From: an uncultured Lachnotalea sp.
GTDB taxonomy: Bacteria; Bacillota; Clostridia; Lachnospirales; Lachnospiraceae
NCBI GenBank assembly: GCA_947066815.1
Contig: CAMSZT010000015.1
Span: 1 to 64,000, forward strand
Direction: 5' to 3'
DNA length: 64,000 nucleotides
Position numbers and translations under genes: made by a program. Position 1 is the first letter of the stretch. Each line of letters begins with the position of its first letter. Below, piece by piece: positions 1 through 8,177 of this stretch. The notes beneath the pieces were generated by a model. That model worked only from the letters and a program-made list of their open reading frames with translations. It was not told the DNA's origin and searched no databases.

Positions 1-2
1 TG

Positions 3-218
3 GAGTATGAAGAATTCGGCAGGAAAGTGAAACAGGCCTTTGAGGATTCCAAACGTGTGAGGTATATGTCTGCCCCGTCTTTTAATACCCGGCGTTGGTG
101 CAGCCTTATTTCCAATCCCGGAAAAACCAGTGCGGGGGATTGCGGCGGCTGTATGGCTTCCAGCGGTATCATATCGGCAAGGGCGGTTATGGCTTTCTCA
201 ACTCTTACTTGGATATAA
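3..218 (+). CDS. Unrecognised partial reading frame at window edge
   Basis: An open frame runs in from the left edge and stops at a TAA at 216-218. I recognise no family. The C-terminal half is Cys/Gly/Ser-rich and does not look like an ordinary folded domain, and a second open frame overlaps it. It may be the decayed 3' end of a gene, consistent with the gene remnant beside it on the other strand, or it may be non-coding. Confidence 0.2.
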   Translation, partial: EYEEFGRKVKQAFEDSKRVRYMSAPSFNTRRWCSLISNPGKTSAGDCGGCMASSGIISARAVMAFSTLTWI

Positions 219-223
219 AAATA

Positions 224-400
224 TTAACGCACAGACTCTATATCGGCTGTTGTAATCAAAGCGTCACGCTGCAAATACTGGATTGCCTTTAGAGCATACT
301 TATGTGCTTCTTCACTGGAGCCGGCAACTGCGTCTTTTACCACACGGATATGATAGTCGTTTTGGTGTGCATCAACAGCCGTATAAGGAAAGAGGACAAA
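224..400 (-). pseudogene. C-terminal remnant of an isochorismatase-like cysteine hydrolase
   Basis: About 58 codons read as the tail of the isochorismatase/cysteine hydrolase family. A 'TAVDAHQNDYHIRVVKDAVAG' type stretch, written here only in outline, is followed by 'EEAHKYALKAIQYL', the family's usual last strand and helix before the C-terminus. The N-terminal two thirds, including the catalytic Asp, Lys and Cys, are absent. The fragment abuts the 3' end of rqcH, so the gene was cut during a rearrangement at this boundary. It cannot be an active enzyme. The family assignment rests on recognised motifs only. Confidence 0.5.
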
Positions 401-419
401 ACGGTCTCTGCCATTCGCC

Positions 420-2171
420 TTAGTCCGTAAGCTCCGTAAGCCCACCGAGGGAGGGGGCCGCCACCATGGAATAGTTGGTGTGGTAGATGACGAAGCCGGG
501 CTTGGCGCCGTTCACTTTCTTTACTTGTTTTCTCTCCACATAGTCGATCTCCACCTTGTCGCTGCCCTTTCCCTTGGAATAGAAGGCGGCCAGTCCGGCG
601 GCCTCCTCGAAGAGCCGGTCGGGAAGCTCCTCCTTGGGCTTTCCGCCTGTTTTGGCGATGACGTGGGAGCCGGGAATGCCCTTGGCGTGGAACCACAGGT
701 CGCTTCCGGAAGCCAGACGGAAGGTGAGCTCTTCATTCTGCAGGTTGTTTTTCCCCACATAGAGGTGGTAGCCGTCGGAGGATAAAAAGTGCAGGGGGAC
801 GCTGGTGATCTTCGCCTTTTTGTCCTTCGGCCCCCGTTTTTTGACGAGGCCGGCTTCCCTGAGCTCCTCCTTGATCTGAAGGAGGTCCGCCTCCCCGGCC
901 GCAATGTCGAGGGCAGAGGAGACGGATTCCAGGTAGTCGATCTCGTCCTTTGTCTCCCGGATCAATTCTGTGAGGGCCTCGAAGGTCCGTTTTAATTTCC
1001 CGTACCGGTCAAAATATTTCTTCGCGTTTTCCTGGGGCGTCAGGGTGTCGTCCAGGGGAATGGTCACGGTCTCATTGGTATAGTAATTGAGAGCGGTGAG
1101 GCTCTTGGCCCCCGGCGCAAGCTCATAGCCGTAGGTGTTGATCAGCTCTCCGTATACCCGGTACTTATCCCGCTTATGAGTATCCTTAAGCTGTTTTTCC
1201 TGCAGGTCGTATTTTTTCCGGTTCCGCTCCAGGGCCGTCTGGACCGTGTGGCGCAGCTCCGCCGACTTCTGGCGGATGCGGACCACGGCCTCCCTGGCGG
1301 CATAGTAGGTCTCCAGGATCTCGCTGACGGAAGAAAAATCCCGCCGCTCGTAAGCGCTCAGGTGGGAGAGGGGCAGGGCGGAAAATTCGACGGGGACCTG
1401 CCGGTCATAGAAGATGCAGGGGGCGAAGCTGCCGCTTTTCACGTCGTCCATCATCCGGGAAAAGACGCCGAACAGGTGCGTCCTTTCCGGTTCGGAAAGA
1501 CTTCCCGCGTCCCTCTTTCCGTCTAAGGAGGCGAGATGGCAGATTTCCTCCGCCATGACCGGGCTTAAGCCCGTGAAGCCGGTGTAGAGGGCCTTGGAGA
1601 GGGCCATGGGTTTTTCTGCGAGGACGGCAAAAAATCCCTCCTCTGTCACGGTGAGAGGATCCCTTTTCCGCATGGTGTCCGGGATGAAGTAGGGCCGTCC
1701 CGGAAGGACCTCCCGGACGGAGCTTACGGACAGGGGGATGTGCTTGATGCTGTCGATGATGGTGTCCTTCTCGTCGCAGAAGATCAGGTTGCTGTGCTTG
1801 CCCATAAATTCCCCGATCAGCTTTTTCCGGCAGACATCGCCCATCTCGTTCAGGTGCTCGATCTCCAGGACGAGGATCCGCTCCAGCCCCGGCTGGGACA
1901 CGGACAGGATGCGGCCGCCGCCGATGTGCTTCCTGAGCAGCATGCAGAAGCCCGGGGCCGTCATGGGGTTCGGCTTTGCCTCTTCCGTGAAGTAGACCAG
2001 GGGAAGGCTGGCTCCCGCCGAGAGGAACAGCTTAAAGGTGTCCTTCTGATTCTTTATGGTGAGCATCAGGGCGTCGGCCTCCGGCTGGGCGATCTTCGTG
2101 ACCCTTCCCCCCGTGATCCGTTCTCTCATTTCCTTCGCCATGCAGGCAATCACCATTCCGTCAAGCGCCAT
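420..2171 (-). CDS. rqcH: RqcH/NFACT-family ribosome quality control factor
   Basis: This encodes 583 residues with the NFACT-N, coiled-coil and NFACT-R layout of RqcH (older name FbpA, fibronectin-binding). The family binds stalled 50S subunits and recruits alanyl-tRNA to add C-terminal alanine tails to nascent chains. The N-terminus 'MALDGMV' and the region 'FGLMGKHSNLIF'-like (here 'EFMGKHSNLIFCD') are typical. A charged central helical region follows, then the NFACT-R domain with 'DLWFHAKGIPGSHVI'. I chose the ATG at 2171 because AGGAGG lies 7 bases upstream; an earlier in-frame ATG at 2204 has no such site. The gene stands alone, convergent with nothing and divergent from the LytTR regulator. 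Confidence 0.93.
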   Translation of the reverse strand: MALDGMVIACMAKEMRERITGGRVTKIAQPEADALMLTIKNQKDTFKLFLSAGASLPLVYFTEEAKPNPMTAPGFCMLLRKHIGGGRILSVSQPGLERILVLEIEHLNEMGDVCRKKLIGEFMGKHSNLIFCDEKDTIIDSIKHIPLSVSSVREVLPGRPYFIPDTMRKRDPLTVTEEGFFAVLAEKPMALSKALYTGFTGLSPVMAEEICHLASLDGKRDAGSLSEPERTHLFGVFSRMMDDVKSGSFAPCIFYDRQVPVEFSALPLSHLSAYERRDFSSVSEILETYYAAREAVVRIRQKSAELRHTVQTALERNRKKYDLQEKQLKDTHKRDKYRVYGELINTYGYELAPGAKSLTALNYYTNETVTIPLDDTLTPQENAKKYFDRYGKLKRTFEALTELIRETKDEIDYLESVSSALDIAAGEADLLQIKEELREAGLVKKRGPKDKKAKITSVPLHFLSSDGYHLYVGKNNLQNEELTFRLASGSDLWFHAKGIPGSHVIAKTGGKPKEELPDRLFEEAAGLAAFYSKGKGSDKVEIDYVERKQVKKVNGAKPGFVIYHTNYSMVAAPSLGGLTELTD

Positions 2172-2326
2172 GTCTCGTTCCTCCTGTCTTCCGCACGATT
2201 TCAAACGGCCGCAGCCGTCTGCTTTAAGGATGATTTTACATCAAGACGGGAGGAAGGACAAGGGATATTTGAAATCTATCTTTCCCGGTGGATTTTTTCC
2301 AGAGTAAAATTTTGCCCGGAGCAAAG

Positions 2327-2355
2327 TTGTCAAAGCAGTCCTTTGGGGATATAAT
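2327..2355 (+). promoter_or_regulatory. Sigma-A promoter for the LytTR/GHKL pair
   Basis: TTGTCA at 2327-2332 and TATAAT at 2350-2355 are separated by 17 bases, which is close to consensus. Transcription would begin near 2362 and leave a leader of about 100 bases before the regulator start at 2462. Confidence 0.75.
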
Positions 2356-2461
2356 GGAGTCTGTGATCATAGTAAACGGCAGTTATGCTTGTCGTTTTTT
2401 TATAGAAGGATGCCGGCGGTACAGAGGATGTATCAGAAAAGAAAAGGAATGGTGGGAAGAC

Positions 2462-3178
2462 ATGTTGTCGATCGCGGTATGTGATGATGAGATACGGGAA
2501 TGCTGCAGGCTGTCCACGATGATCCGGGAGTTTTTAGAGGAGCGGGGGCTTTCCTGCAGCCTGCGCCGGTTCCGGAGCGGACGGGATCTTTTAAATGCCG
2601 CGGAAAAGTTCGATCTGATCTTTTTGGACATCCTCATGGAAGGGGTGGACGGGATGGAGACGGCCAGGAGGCTTTGGGAGCGGGAATCCGGAAGCCTTCT
2701 GGTTTTTGTCTCCTCCAGCAGGGATTATGTGTTTGAGGCCTATGACGTGGAGGCTTTCCAATACCTGCTCAAACCGGTGGAGGCAGAAAAATTAAAGCAG
2801 GTCCTGCTTCGGGCCCTGCTCAAGCTAAAAAAGCATCCGCAGGAGTTTCTCGTGATCCAAAAGGACAGGCAGAAGCGAAAGCTCTTTTTAGACGATATCC
2901 TCTATTTTGAGATCCGGGGAAGGGTGATCGAGGCCCACGGAACGGAGGCAGTGTTTTCTTATTACGGACAGATCGGGCTTTTGGAGCAGAGCCTGAAGGG
3001 GAAAGGTTTTTTTCGCTGCCACAAGGGTTATCTGGTCAATCTGAGACATGTGGACGGCTACGATCGGCAGGAGGCATTTCTGGACAACGGGGAGCGGCTT
3101 GTGATCGCCAAGCGGAGATGGGAAGAATTCGGAAAAGAACTCCTTGCCTTTATGAGACAGGAAGGAGGCTTACTGTGA
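2462..3178 (+). CDS. LytTR-family response regulator (AgrA-like)
   Basis: The 238-residue protein has an N-terminal receiver domain (residues 1 to about 120) and a C-terminal LytTR DNA-binding domain (about 135 to 235). The acidic pair D8-D9, the phosphoacceptor D56 in 'LIFLDIL' and the K in 'LLKPVE' are all present. The LytTR part has the characteristic 'FFRCHKGYLVNL' stretch. The start at 2462 gives the canonical 'MLSIAVCDDE' N-terminus; a longer frame upstream has no receiver homology. The stop overlaps the kinase GTG start, so the two are translationally coupled and form one two-component system. Its target is unknown; the only adjacent candidate is the coiled-coil protein downstream. Confidence 0.9.
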   Translation: MLSIAVCDDEIRECCRLSTMIREFLEERGLSCSLRRFRSGRDLLNAAEKFDLIFLDILMEGVDGMETARRLWERESGSLLVFVSSSRDYVFEAYDVEAFQYLLKPVEAEKLKQVLLRALLKLKKHPQEFLVIQKDRQKRKLFLDDILYFEIRGRVIEAHGTEAVFSYYGQIGLLEQSLKGKGFFRCHKGYLVNLRHVDGYDRQEAFLDNGERLVIAKRRWEEFGKELLAFMRQEGGLL

Positions 3179-4551
3179 GATCGTGGGACGGGTTTGCCGG
3201 ATATTTTGTCGTCGTGTCCGGGTGTCTGGGGGAGGCATGGGCAGTTTTTGCCTTCTGCAGGAGGCTTTTGTCGGAGAAGGCTCTGAGCCCCGGGGCGAAG
3301 CTCTTCTTTCCGATATTTGCCGCAGGGAGGCTGGCGCTCATCATTCTCAATAGAAACGTTCCGATCCCCTATATTCTCCTGGCTTTTGCAGACCATATCC
3401 TGCTTCTGGGGCTTGTGTCCGCGCTGTTTCCGGAGAATCCGGCGAAAAAGCTGTTTGCGGCCTCTCTCCTGACTATGGTCATCACACTCCTCGGAGATTT
3501 CTGTTCTTCTGCTTTCTCCCTGTGCGGGCTGGTGTTTCTCCATGTGGCGAGAGGGATCCCGGAACCTTTTCTGGCGGACTGGCCGAATGTCCTGATCTCC
3601 GGGATCAGCGTTCTCGGCATCATCGGGACCATCCGCCTGCTGTCCGCCCATGCCGGCCCCGTTTTTCACGGAAAACAGACGAGATGGTATCTGGCGGCAT
3701 CTGTCCCGCTTCTTACGGCAACGGTCCTGATTGATGTCGCCGACTGGTGTGCCAGCAACGGGATCCTGCTCCGGGGACAGGGGGACCTGTACCAGGCTCA
3801 GCTTTTCAGCCACGGGGAGATCTGCGTCCTGACGGCATTGTCCCTGACCGGGGCGGGGGTCTGTGTCCTCGGCATGCACCGGATCTATGAGGAGCAGCAG
3901 AGAAGCGGACGCTATCATTGCCGGCTTGCGGCTTATCAGATGCTCACGGATCAGTACCGGCAGATGGAGCGGCTCCGCCATGACTTAAAGAATCACGTGA
4001 CCGCCCTTCAGGGGCTTTTGAGAGAGGGAGACCCGGAGGCCATGGAGGCTTACTTAAAGGCCATGGGGGAGATGGGGGGCCTGGGAGCCGGAGGGGAGGT
4101 TTCCGGGAGCCCGGTTGTCGATGCCCTCCTCTGGCAAAAGAGGGAGCGGGCAGAGGAACTGCATGTCAGATGGGAGTGCAGCGTCAGCCTCCCAAAGGTC
4201 TGTGAGATCCGGGAATTCGATCTTTGTGTCCTCTTCGGCAATCTGCTGGACAATGCCCTGGAGGCCTGTGAGGGGATCCCGGAGGAGGACGGCCGTTTTC
4301 TGCGGCTTAGGGCCGGGATGGTGCGGCGGTGTTTTCTGCTGGAGGTGAAAAACAGCGTCGGTCAGAGGAACGGGGAGGCAGGCCGGCCGGGAAAAACGGG
4401 GAAGAGGACCGGGAGGCATGGGATCGGTCTTCAGAATGTGAGGGATATTGTCGAAACCTATCAGGGAACCATGGAGCTGGAAGAGGGGGAGGGAGTGTTT
4501 ACAAGCCTGCTGCTCCTGCCGGTTGGTCCGGCAGAGACAGTCCGCATATGA
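3175..4551 (+). CDS. GHKL-domain sensor histidine kinase (AgrC-like)
   Basis: The 458-residue kinase has about six N-terminal membrane helices (residues 1 to about 235). A dimerisation segment follows with the phosphoacceptor His in 'LRHDLKNH', then a GHKL ATPase domain with the N-box 'LLDNALEAC' and the G-box 'GIGLQNVRDIV'. This is the AgrC/ComD type that usually senses peptides through the membrane domain. The GTG start at 3175 overlaps the regulator stop and has GAAGGAGG 7 bases upstream. No agrB or agrD-like gene lies nearby, so the ligand cannot be inferred. Confidence 0.9.
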   Translation: MRSWDGFAGYFVVVSGCLGEAWAVFAFCRRLLSEKALSPGAKLFFPIFAAGRLALIILNRNVPIPYILLAFADHILLLGLVSALFPENPAKKLFAASLLTMVITLLGDFCSSAFSLCGLVFLHVARGIPEPFLADWPNVLISGISVLGIIGTIRLLSAHAGPVFHGKQTRWYLAASVPLLTATVLIDVADWCASNGILLRGQGDLYQAQLFSHGEICVLTALSLTGAGVCVLGMHRIYEEQQRSGRYHCRLAAYQMLTDQYRQMERLRHDLKNHVTALQGLLREGDPEAMEAYLKAMGEMGGLGAGGEVSGSPVVDALLWQKRERAEELHVRWECSVSLPKVCEIREFDLCVLFGNLLDNALEACEGIPEEDGRFLRLRAGMVRRCFLLEVKNSVGQRNGEAGRPGKTGKRTGRHGIGLQNVRDIVETYQGTMELEEGEGVFTSLLLLPVGPAETVRI

Positions 4552-4641
4552 CAGGAAACAGGACGTTTATGACAGAAGGCTAATGAAGTCTGCAGGCGCC
4601 GCCGAAGAGAAGGATAGGACGTAAGGAAAGGAGGATGAAGG

Positions 4642-5148
4642 ATGCACGTACTGACAATGGAGGGCCTCATGGGGGCCGGGATGAACGCAAAGCTTGTGGA
4701 TACTCCCATGCGGGCGGCCGGCGAGGCGGAGCGAAAAGGCAACAAGGCGGCCATGGAGCAGGCGCTTGGCTATGCCGGAGCAGTCACCAGACAGGCGGAG
4801 GCTTATCAGGAAAAGGCCGCCAGGGGAATGGAAAAAGAAGCAGAAGAGGCGAAAAAGGCCGAGGAAAAGCGGCAGGAGGAGCTCAGGGAACAGCGGGCGG
4901 CAGAAAAAGAAGCGATGGAGGCACGGGCCGAAAAGGCCTCCGCGGACCAAACTGCGGCAGAACCGGTGGATTCTCTGGAGGTGAGCGAGGACGGAAAGCG
5001 TTTTTCAGAAGAAAGCGGCGGCCCGGCCGGAAACGGACAGAAGACAGAGGGGACGATCTCCCCGGAACCCGGCAGAGCCGTGTATACGGAGGCCGGAGAG
5101 ATCGTGCCTGCAGAGCCGCCGGGGGGAACGATCTCCCTTTCGGTATAG
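4642..5148 (+). CDS. Conserved hypothetical coiled-coil protein
   Basis: The 168-residue protein has no signal peptide or membrane helix. The first 50 residues look folded ('GMNAKLVDTPMRAAGEAE'). Residues about 55 to 110 are an Ala/Glu/Lys-rich predicted coiled coil, and the acidic, Pro/Gly-rich tail looks disordered. I have the impression of similar short proteins in Lachnospiraceae but know no function. An AAAGGAGG site precedes the ATG. It lies 90 bases after the two-component pair on the same strand and may be cotranscribed, and a terminator follows. Confidence 0.7.
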   Translation: MHVLTMEGLMGAGMNAKLVDTPMRAAGEAERKGNKAAMEQALGYAGAVTRQAEAYQEKAARGMEKEAEEAKKAEEKRQEELREQRAAEKEAMEARAEKASADQTAAEPVDSLEVSEDGKRFSEESGGPAGNGQKTEGTISPEPGRAVYTEAGEIVPAEPPGGTISLSV

Positions 5149-5236
5149 GGATCTGCGCTTTCCGGAATCCGACCAAATGCGTCGCTGCAGAGCATGCCTC
5201 TAGGTGCCGGCGCGTTTTGCCGGATACTCCGTAATA

Positions 5237-5292
5237 AAAACAGACTGTAGAAAAGGAAGAGAGACGCTTCCGTTTTTACGGTCTGTTTTTTT
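5237..5292 (+). terminator. Rho-independent terminator
   Basis: A long imperfect stem pairs AAACAGAC...GGAAG with CTTCC...GTCTGTTT around a short loop and ends in a T7 tract at 5285-5291. It closes the unit that begins at the 2327 promoter. Confidence 0.8.
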
Positions 5293-5392
5293 GTGCTTCC
5301 CTTTTTCGTCCACACAAGGTATAATGAAAACAGAACGGAATGAGAGCGGGACTTATCAAGGGAGAGGGTTCGGGGGTTAAGGGGTTCGATAC

Positions 5393-5935
5393 ATGAGGCT
5401 GACACTGGTTTAATGGTTATCTGCTGCTGCGGCGGCATCTTTTCTTTTATGGCTGGCGCTGTCTTCTGCTGTTCACGGGCTTTTGGCCCGACAGAGGGAA
5501 AAGCTTTCTTATTCAGAAGACGGGAGTCTGGCGTTTCCGCCGTTTCTTCTGGCCGTCCTGACGCTCTTCTTTCTGGCGAGGAGCGCGGTACTGGTCCGGG
5601 TCCTGTACCGAAAGGGCAGATATCGGAGAATGCCGGAGAAAGAGCGGATGCTTTTCCTGTACTGTGAGATCATCGGTATGATGGGGAAGCTGGATCCGGA
5701 CTTCTGCCCGGATCATCCCTTTGAGATCTCGGAGGAGGAAGGCCGGCCCTTCGATCCCGCCCTCTACCGGCGGACGGTGGAGCGGATGGAAAAGCTGGTA
5801 TACGGAAAGCGGAAGCCGGAGGCGGGGGAGGTTTTTTCAGCGGAGATCCTTGCAGGGCAGCTTAAGTCGGCCCTTCGGAAGCGGAGATGGAGGAGGCGGT
5901 GCAGAAGGCGGAACGGGAGTCCGGGAAAGGCGTAA
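5393..5935 (+). CDS. Hypothetical single-pass membrane protein, possibly nonsense-interrupted
   Basis: The reading frame from TTG 5483 gives a 150-residue protein with a hydrophobic segment at about residues 21-40 and a basic tail. No family was recognised. Upstream in the same frame the sequence encodes another convincing hydrophobic helix ('AAAAASFLLWLALSS'), and an ATG at 5393 begins 'MRLTLV' before a TAA at 5411-5413. The gene therefore probably once started at 5393 and now carries one nonsense codon (TTA to TAA would explain it), or it starts at 5483 or later. No good ribosome site precedes 5483. Confidence 0.5.
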
Positions 5936-5953
5936 AAAACGTCCCGTCAGTCA

Positions 5954-5982
5954 TTGACTTGTACCTGGGAATGAATTATAAT
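5954..5982 (+). promoter_or_regulatory. Sigma-A promoter of the yicC-cinA housekeeping operon
   Basis: TTGACT (5954-5959), a 17-base spacer and TATAAT (5977-5982) lie 75 bases before yicC. It is near-consensus and the only obvious promoter before a run of closely spaced genes to at least 12.8 kb. Confidence 0.75.
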
Positions 5983-6057
5983 AGATTGGATTACGAGGTG
6001 TCCGGAACCCTGTATCGGTGAGGCGCAGGGGCGGATTCCGTGGAAGGAAACTGGGAA

Positions 6058-6936
6058 ATGGTTAAGAGCATGACAGGCTTTGGCCGGGGTGAGGCCGCAG
6101 ACGAGGATTACAGGATCTGTGTCGAGATGAAGTCGGTGAACCACCGGTATCTGGATCTGGGGATCAAGATGCCGAAGAAGTTCAATCCCTTTGAGGCGGA
6201 GATCCGGAAGAAATTAAAGAAGGATATCGAGAGAGGAAAGGTGGATATCTACGTCACCTGCGAGACTTTTTCGGAAAAAGCCGTGAGCCTCAATTATAAT
6301 GAAGTTCTGGCTAAGGAATACATGGATATCTTCCGGCAGATGAGCGAGCGGTTCGCCATCGAGAACGACGTGACGGTCTCCTCCCTGTCCCGCTATCCGG
6401 AGGTGATCGCCACGGGCCAGACCGAGGAGGACGAGGAAGTCCTGTGGAGGCTTCTGGAGCAGGCCCTTACCGGAGCCCTGGAGAAGTTCGTGGATCAGCG
6501 GAAGAAGGAGGGGGAGCACCTTCTCTCAGACCTTACGGGAAAGCTTGCGGACATGGAGGGCTGGATCGGCGAGATCGAGGCCCGCTCCCCCCAGATCCTA
6601 GGGGAGTACCGGGCGAGGCTGGAGGAAAAGGTAAAGGAGCTTCTGGAGGGAAGCGGCATCGACGAGAACCGGATCGCCGCGGAGGTGACGCTCTTTGCCG
6701 ACAAGATCTGCGTGGACGAGGAGACGGTGCGCTTAAGGAGCCATATCAAGACCATGCGGGCGACCCTTGACAGAGGGGACTCCGTGGGCAGGAAGCTGGA
6801 TTTTATCGCCCAGGAGATGAACCGGGAGGCCAATACGATCCTTTCCAAGGCCAATGACCTGGAGATCTCCGGTACGGCCATCGAGCTGAAGACGGCCATC
6901 GAAAAGGTAAGAGAACAGATCCAGAACATTGAATAG
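6058..6936 (+). CDS. yicC: YicC-family endoribonuclease
   Basis: The 292-residue cytoplasmic protein has the family N-terminus 'KSMTGFGRG', the central 'VNHRYLD' motif and the C-terminal DUF1732 segment ('GRKLDFIAQEMNREANTILSKA'). E. coli YicC is an endoribonuclease; its role in Firmicutes is less clear. The ATG at 6058 matches the family start, with GGAAGG about 10 bases upstream; a GTG at 6040 would add six unsupported residues. It is the first gene of the operon and sits before remA and gmk in the usual clostridial order. Confidence 0.92.
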   Translation: MVKSMTGFGRGEAADEDYRICVEMKSVNHRYLDLGIKMPKKFNPFEAEIRKKLKKDIERGKVDIYVTCETFSEKAVSLNYNEVLAKEYMDIFRQMSERFAIENDVTVSSLSRYPEVIATGQTEEDEEVLWRLLEQALTGALEKFVDQRKKEGEHLLSDLTGKLADMEGWIGEIEARSPQILGEYRARLEEKVKELLEGSGIDENRIAAEVTLFADKICVDEETVRLRSHIKTMRATLDRGDSVGRKLDFIAQEMNREANTILSKANDLEISGTAIELKTAIEKVREQIQNIE

Positions 6937-6941
6937 AAACG

Positions 6942-7232
6942 GTGACAAGAGTGGGAAGACTGATCAATATCGGATACGGCAACGTGATCCATACGGATAA
7001 GGTGCTGGCGGTGGTAAGCCCGGATTCGGCTCCCGGGAAGCGTTTGGTCCAGGCGGCGAAGGACGAGGGGAGGAGCATCGACGCCACCCAGGGGAGAAAG
7101 ACCAAGGGCCTTGTGGTCATGGAGGGCGGTTATGTGGTGCTCTCGGCCCTTCTGCCGGACACCATTGCCGGACGGTTCAACGAGGCCGGAAATCTGGAAC
7201 GGATATCGGACAAGGAGGGGGACGATGAGTAA
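6942..7232 (+). CDS. remA: RemA-like DUF370 regulatory protein
   Basis: This is a 96-residue member of the DUF370/RemA family. In Bacillus, RemA is a DNA-binding activator of matrix genes. Family signs are 'INIGYGN' near the N-terminus and 'SIDATQGRKT' in the middle. The exact start is uncertain: GTG 6942 and GTG 6951 are both possible. It overlaps gmk by 8 bases, so the two are coupled. Confidence 0.85.
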   Translation: MTRVGRLINIGYGNVIHTDKVLAVVSPDSAPGKRLVQAAKDEGRSIDATQGRKTKGLVVMEGGYVVLSALLPDTIAGRFNEAGNLERISDKEGDDE

Positions 7233-7857
7233 AAGGGGGCTTATTCTTGTTATCTCGGGTTTTTCCGGCGTGGGAAAGGGAACCGTGGTCCGGCGTCTGA
7301 TGGAGGCCCATGACAATTATGCGCTGTCGGTCTCCGTCACCACCAGGACGCCCAGGGCCGGAGAGGTCCACGGGAAAGACTATTTCTTTATTTCGGAAGA
7401 AGAGTTTTCCGCCATGGAGGCGGAGGGGAAGCTCATGGAGTGGGCCGGCTATGTGGGCCGCCATTACGGGACTCCCAGGGACTATGTGTTCGAGCGGCTG
7501 GAGGAAGGAAAGGACATGATCCTGGAGATTGAGGTCCAGGGCGCCCTCCAGATCAGGGAGAAATACCCGGAGGCCATCCTGGTCTTCGTGGCCCCGCCGG
7601 GGGCCGCCGTCTTAAAGGAGCGGCTGCTGGGCCGCGGCACAGAAAGTATCGAACAGGTGGAAAAACGTCTTGCTCGGGCCGTGGAGGAGTCGGGGGCCAT
7701 GGAGTCTTACGATTATCTGCTGATCAACGACGATCTCATGACCTGCGTGGAGGAACTCCATCAGATCGCCCGGTGCGAACACCGGAAGATGCAGGTGAAC
7801 CGGGAGTTGATGAACGACATAAAAATAGATCTAAAACGTTTTGTGGAAGGAGAATAA
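7225..7857 (+). CDS. gmk: Guanylate kinase
   Basis: The 210-residue enzyme phosphorylates GMP to GDP with ATP. The P-loop 'GFSGVGKGT' is near the N-terminus, followed by the GMP-binding segment 'SVTTRTPRAGEVHGKDYFF' and the lid region. The ATG at 7225 has AAGGAGG just upstream and lies inside the end of remA. Length and motifs are normal for the family. Confidence 0.96.
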   Translation: MSKRGLILVISGFSGVGKGTVVRRLMEAHDNYALSVSVTTRTPRAGEVHGKDYFFISEEEFSAMEAEGKLMEWAGYVGRHYGTPRDYVFERLEEGKDMILEIEVQGALQIREKYPEAILVFVAPPGAAVLKERLLGRGTESIEQVEKRLARAVEESGAMESYDYLLINDDLMTCVEELHQIARCEHRKMQVNRELMNDIKIDLKRFVEGE

Positions 7858-7863
7858 CTGACT

Positions 7864-8127
7864 ATGCTGCATCCGTCATATACTGACCTTATCAACGCCG
7901 TCAACAGCGAGGTGGAACCGGGGGACGAACCGATCGTCCGGAGCCGCTACTCCATCGTGATCGCCACGGCCAAACGGGCGAGACAGCTCATTGCCGGGGA
8001 CAAAGCCCTGGTGGACGCCCCGTCCAACAAGCCGCTCTCCACCGCCGTGGAAGAGATCAACCAGACCGTGGTCAAGGTGATGGGCGAGGACGACATTCCG
8101 GAAGACGAATTTGAGAAGATCGAGTAG
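7864..8127 (+). CDS. rpoZ: RNA polymerase omega subunit
   Basis: The 87-residue protein is the small RNA polymerase subunit that stabilises beta-prime. The family signature is 'YSIVIATAKRARQL' followed by 'KPLSTAVEEI'. It follows gmk by 6 bases, the standard Firmicutes neighbour pair. Confidence 0.93.
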   Translation: MLHPSYTDLINAVNSEVEPGDEPIVRSRYSIVIATAKRARQLIAGDKALVDAPSNKPLSTAVEEINQTVVKVMGEDDIPEDEFEKIE

Positions 8128-8150
8128 GGAAGATTTATCTTTCCCTGCTC
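8122..8150 (+). other. Hairpin between rpoZ and rimO
   Basis: An 11-bp near-perfect inverted repeat (GAGTAGGGAAG... with ...TTTCCCTGCTC) overlaps the rpoZ stop. It has no T tract, so it is more likely an RNA-processing or stability element than a full terminator. Confidence 0.5.
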
Positions 8151-8177
8151 GCCGCTTTACAGAGAAAGGGCTGCGGG

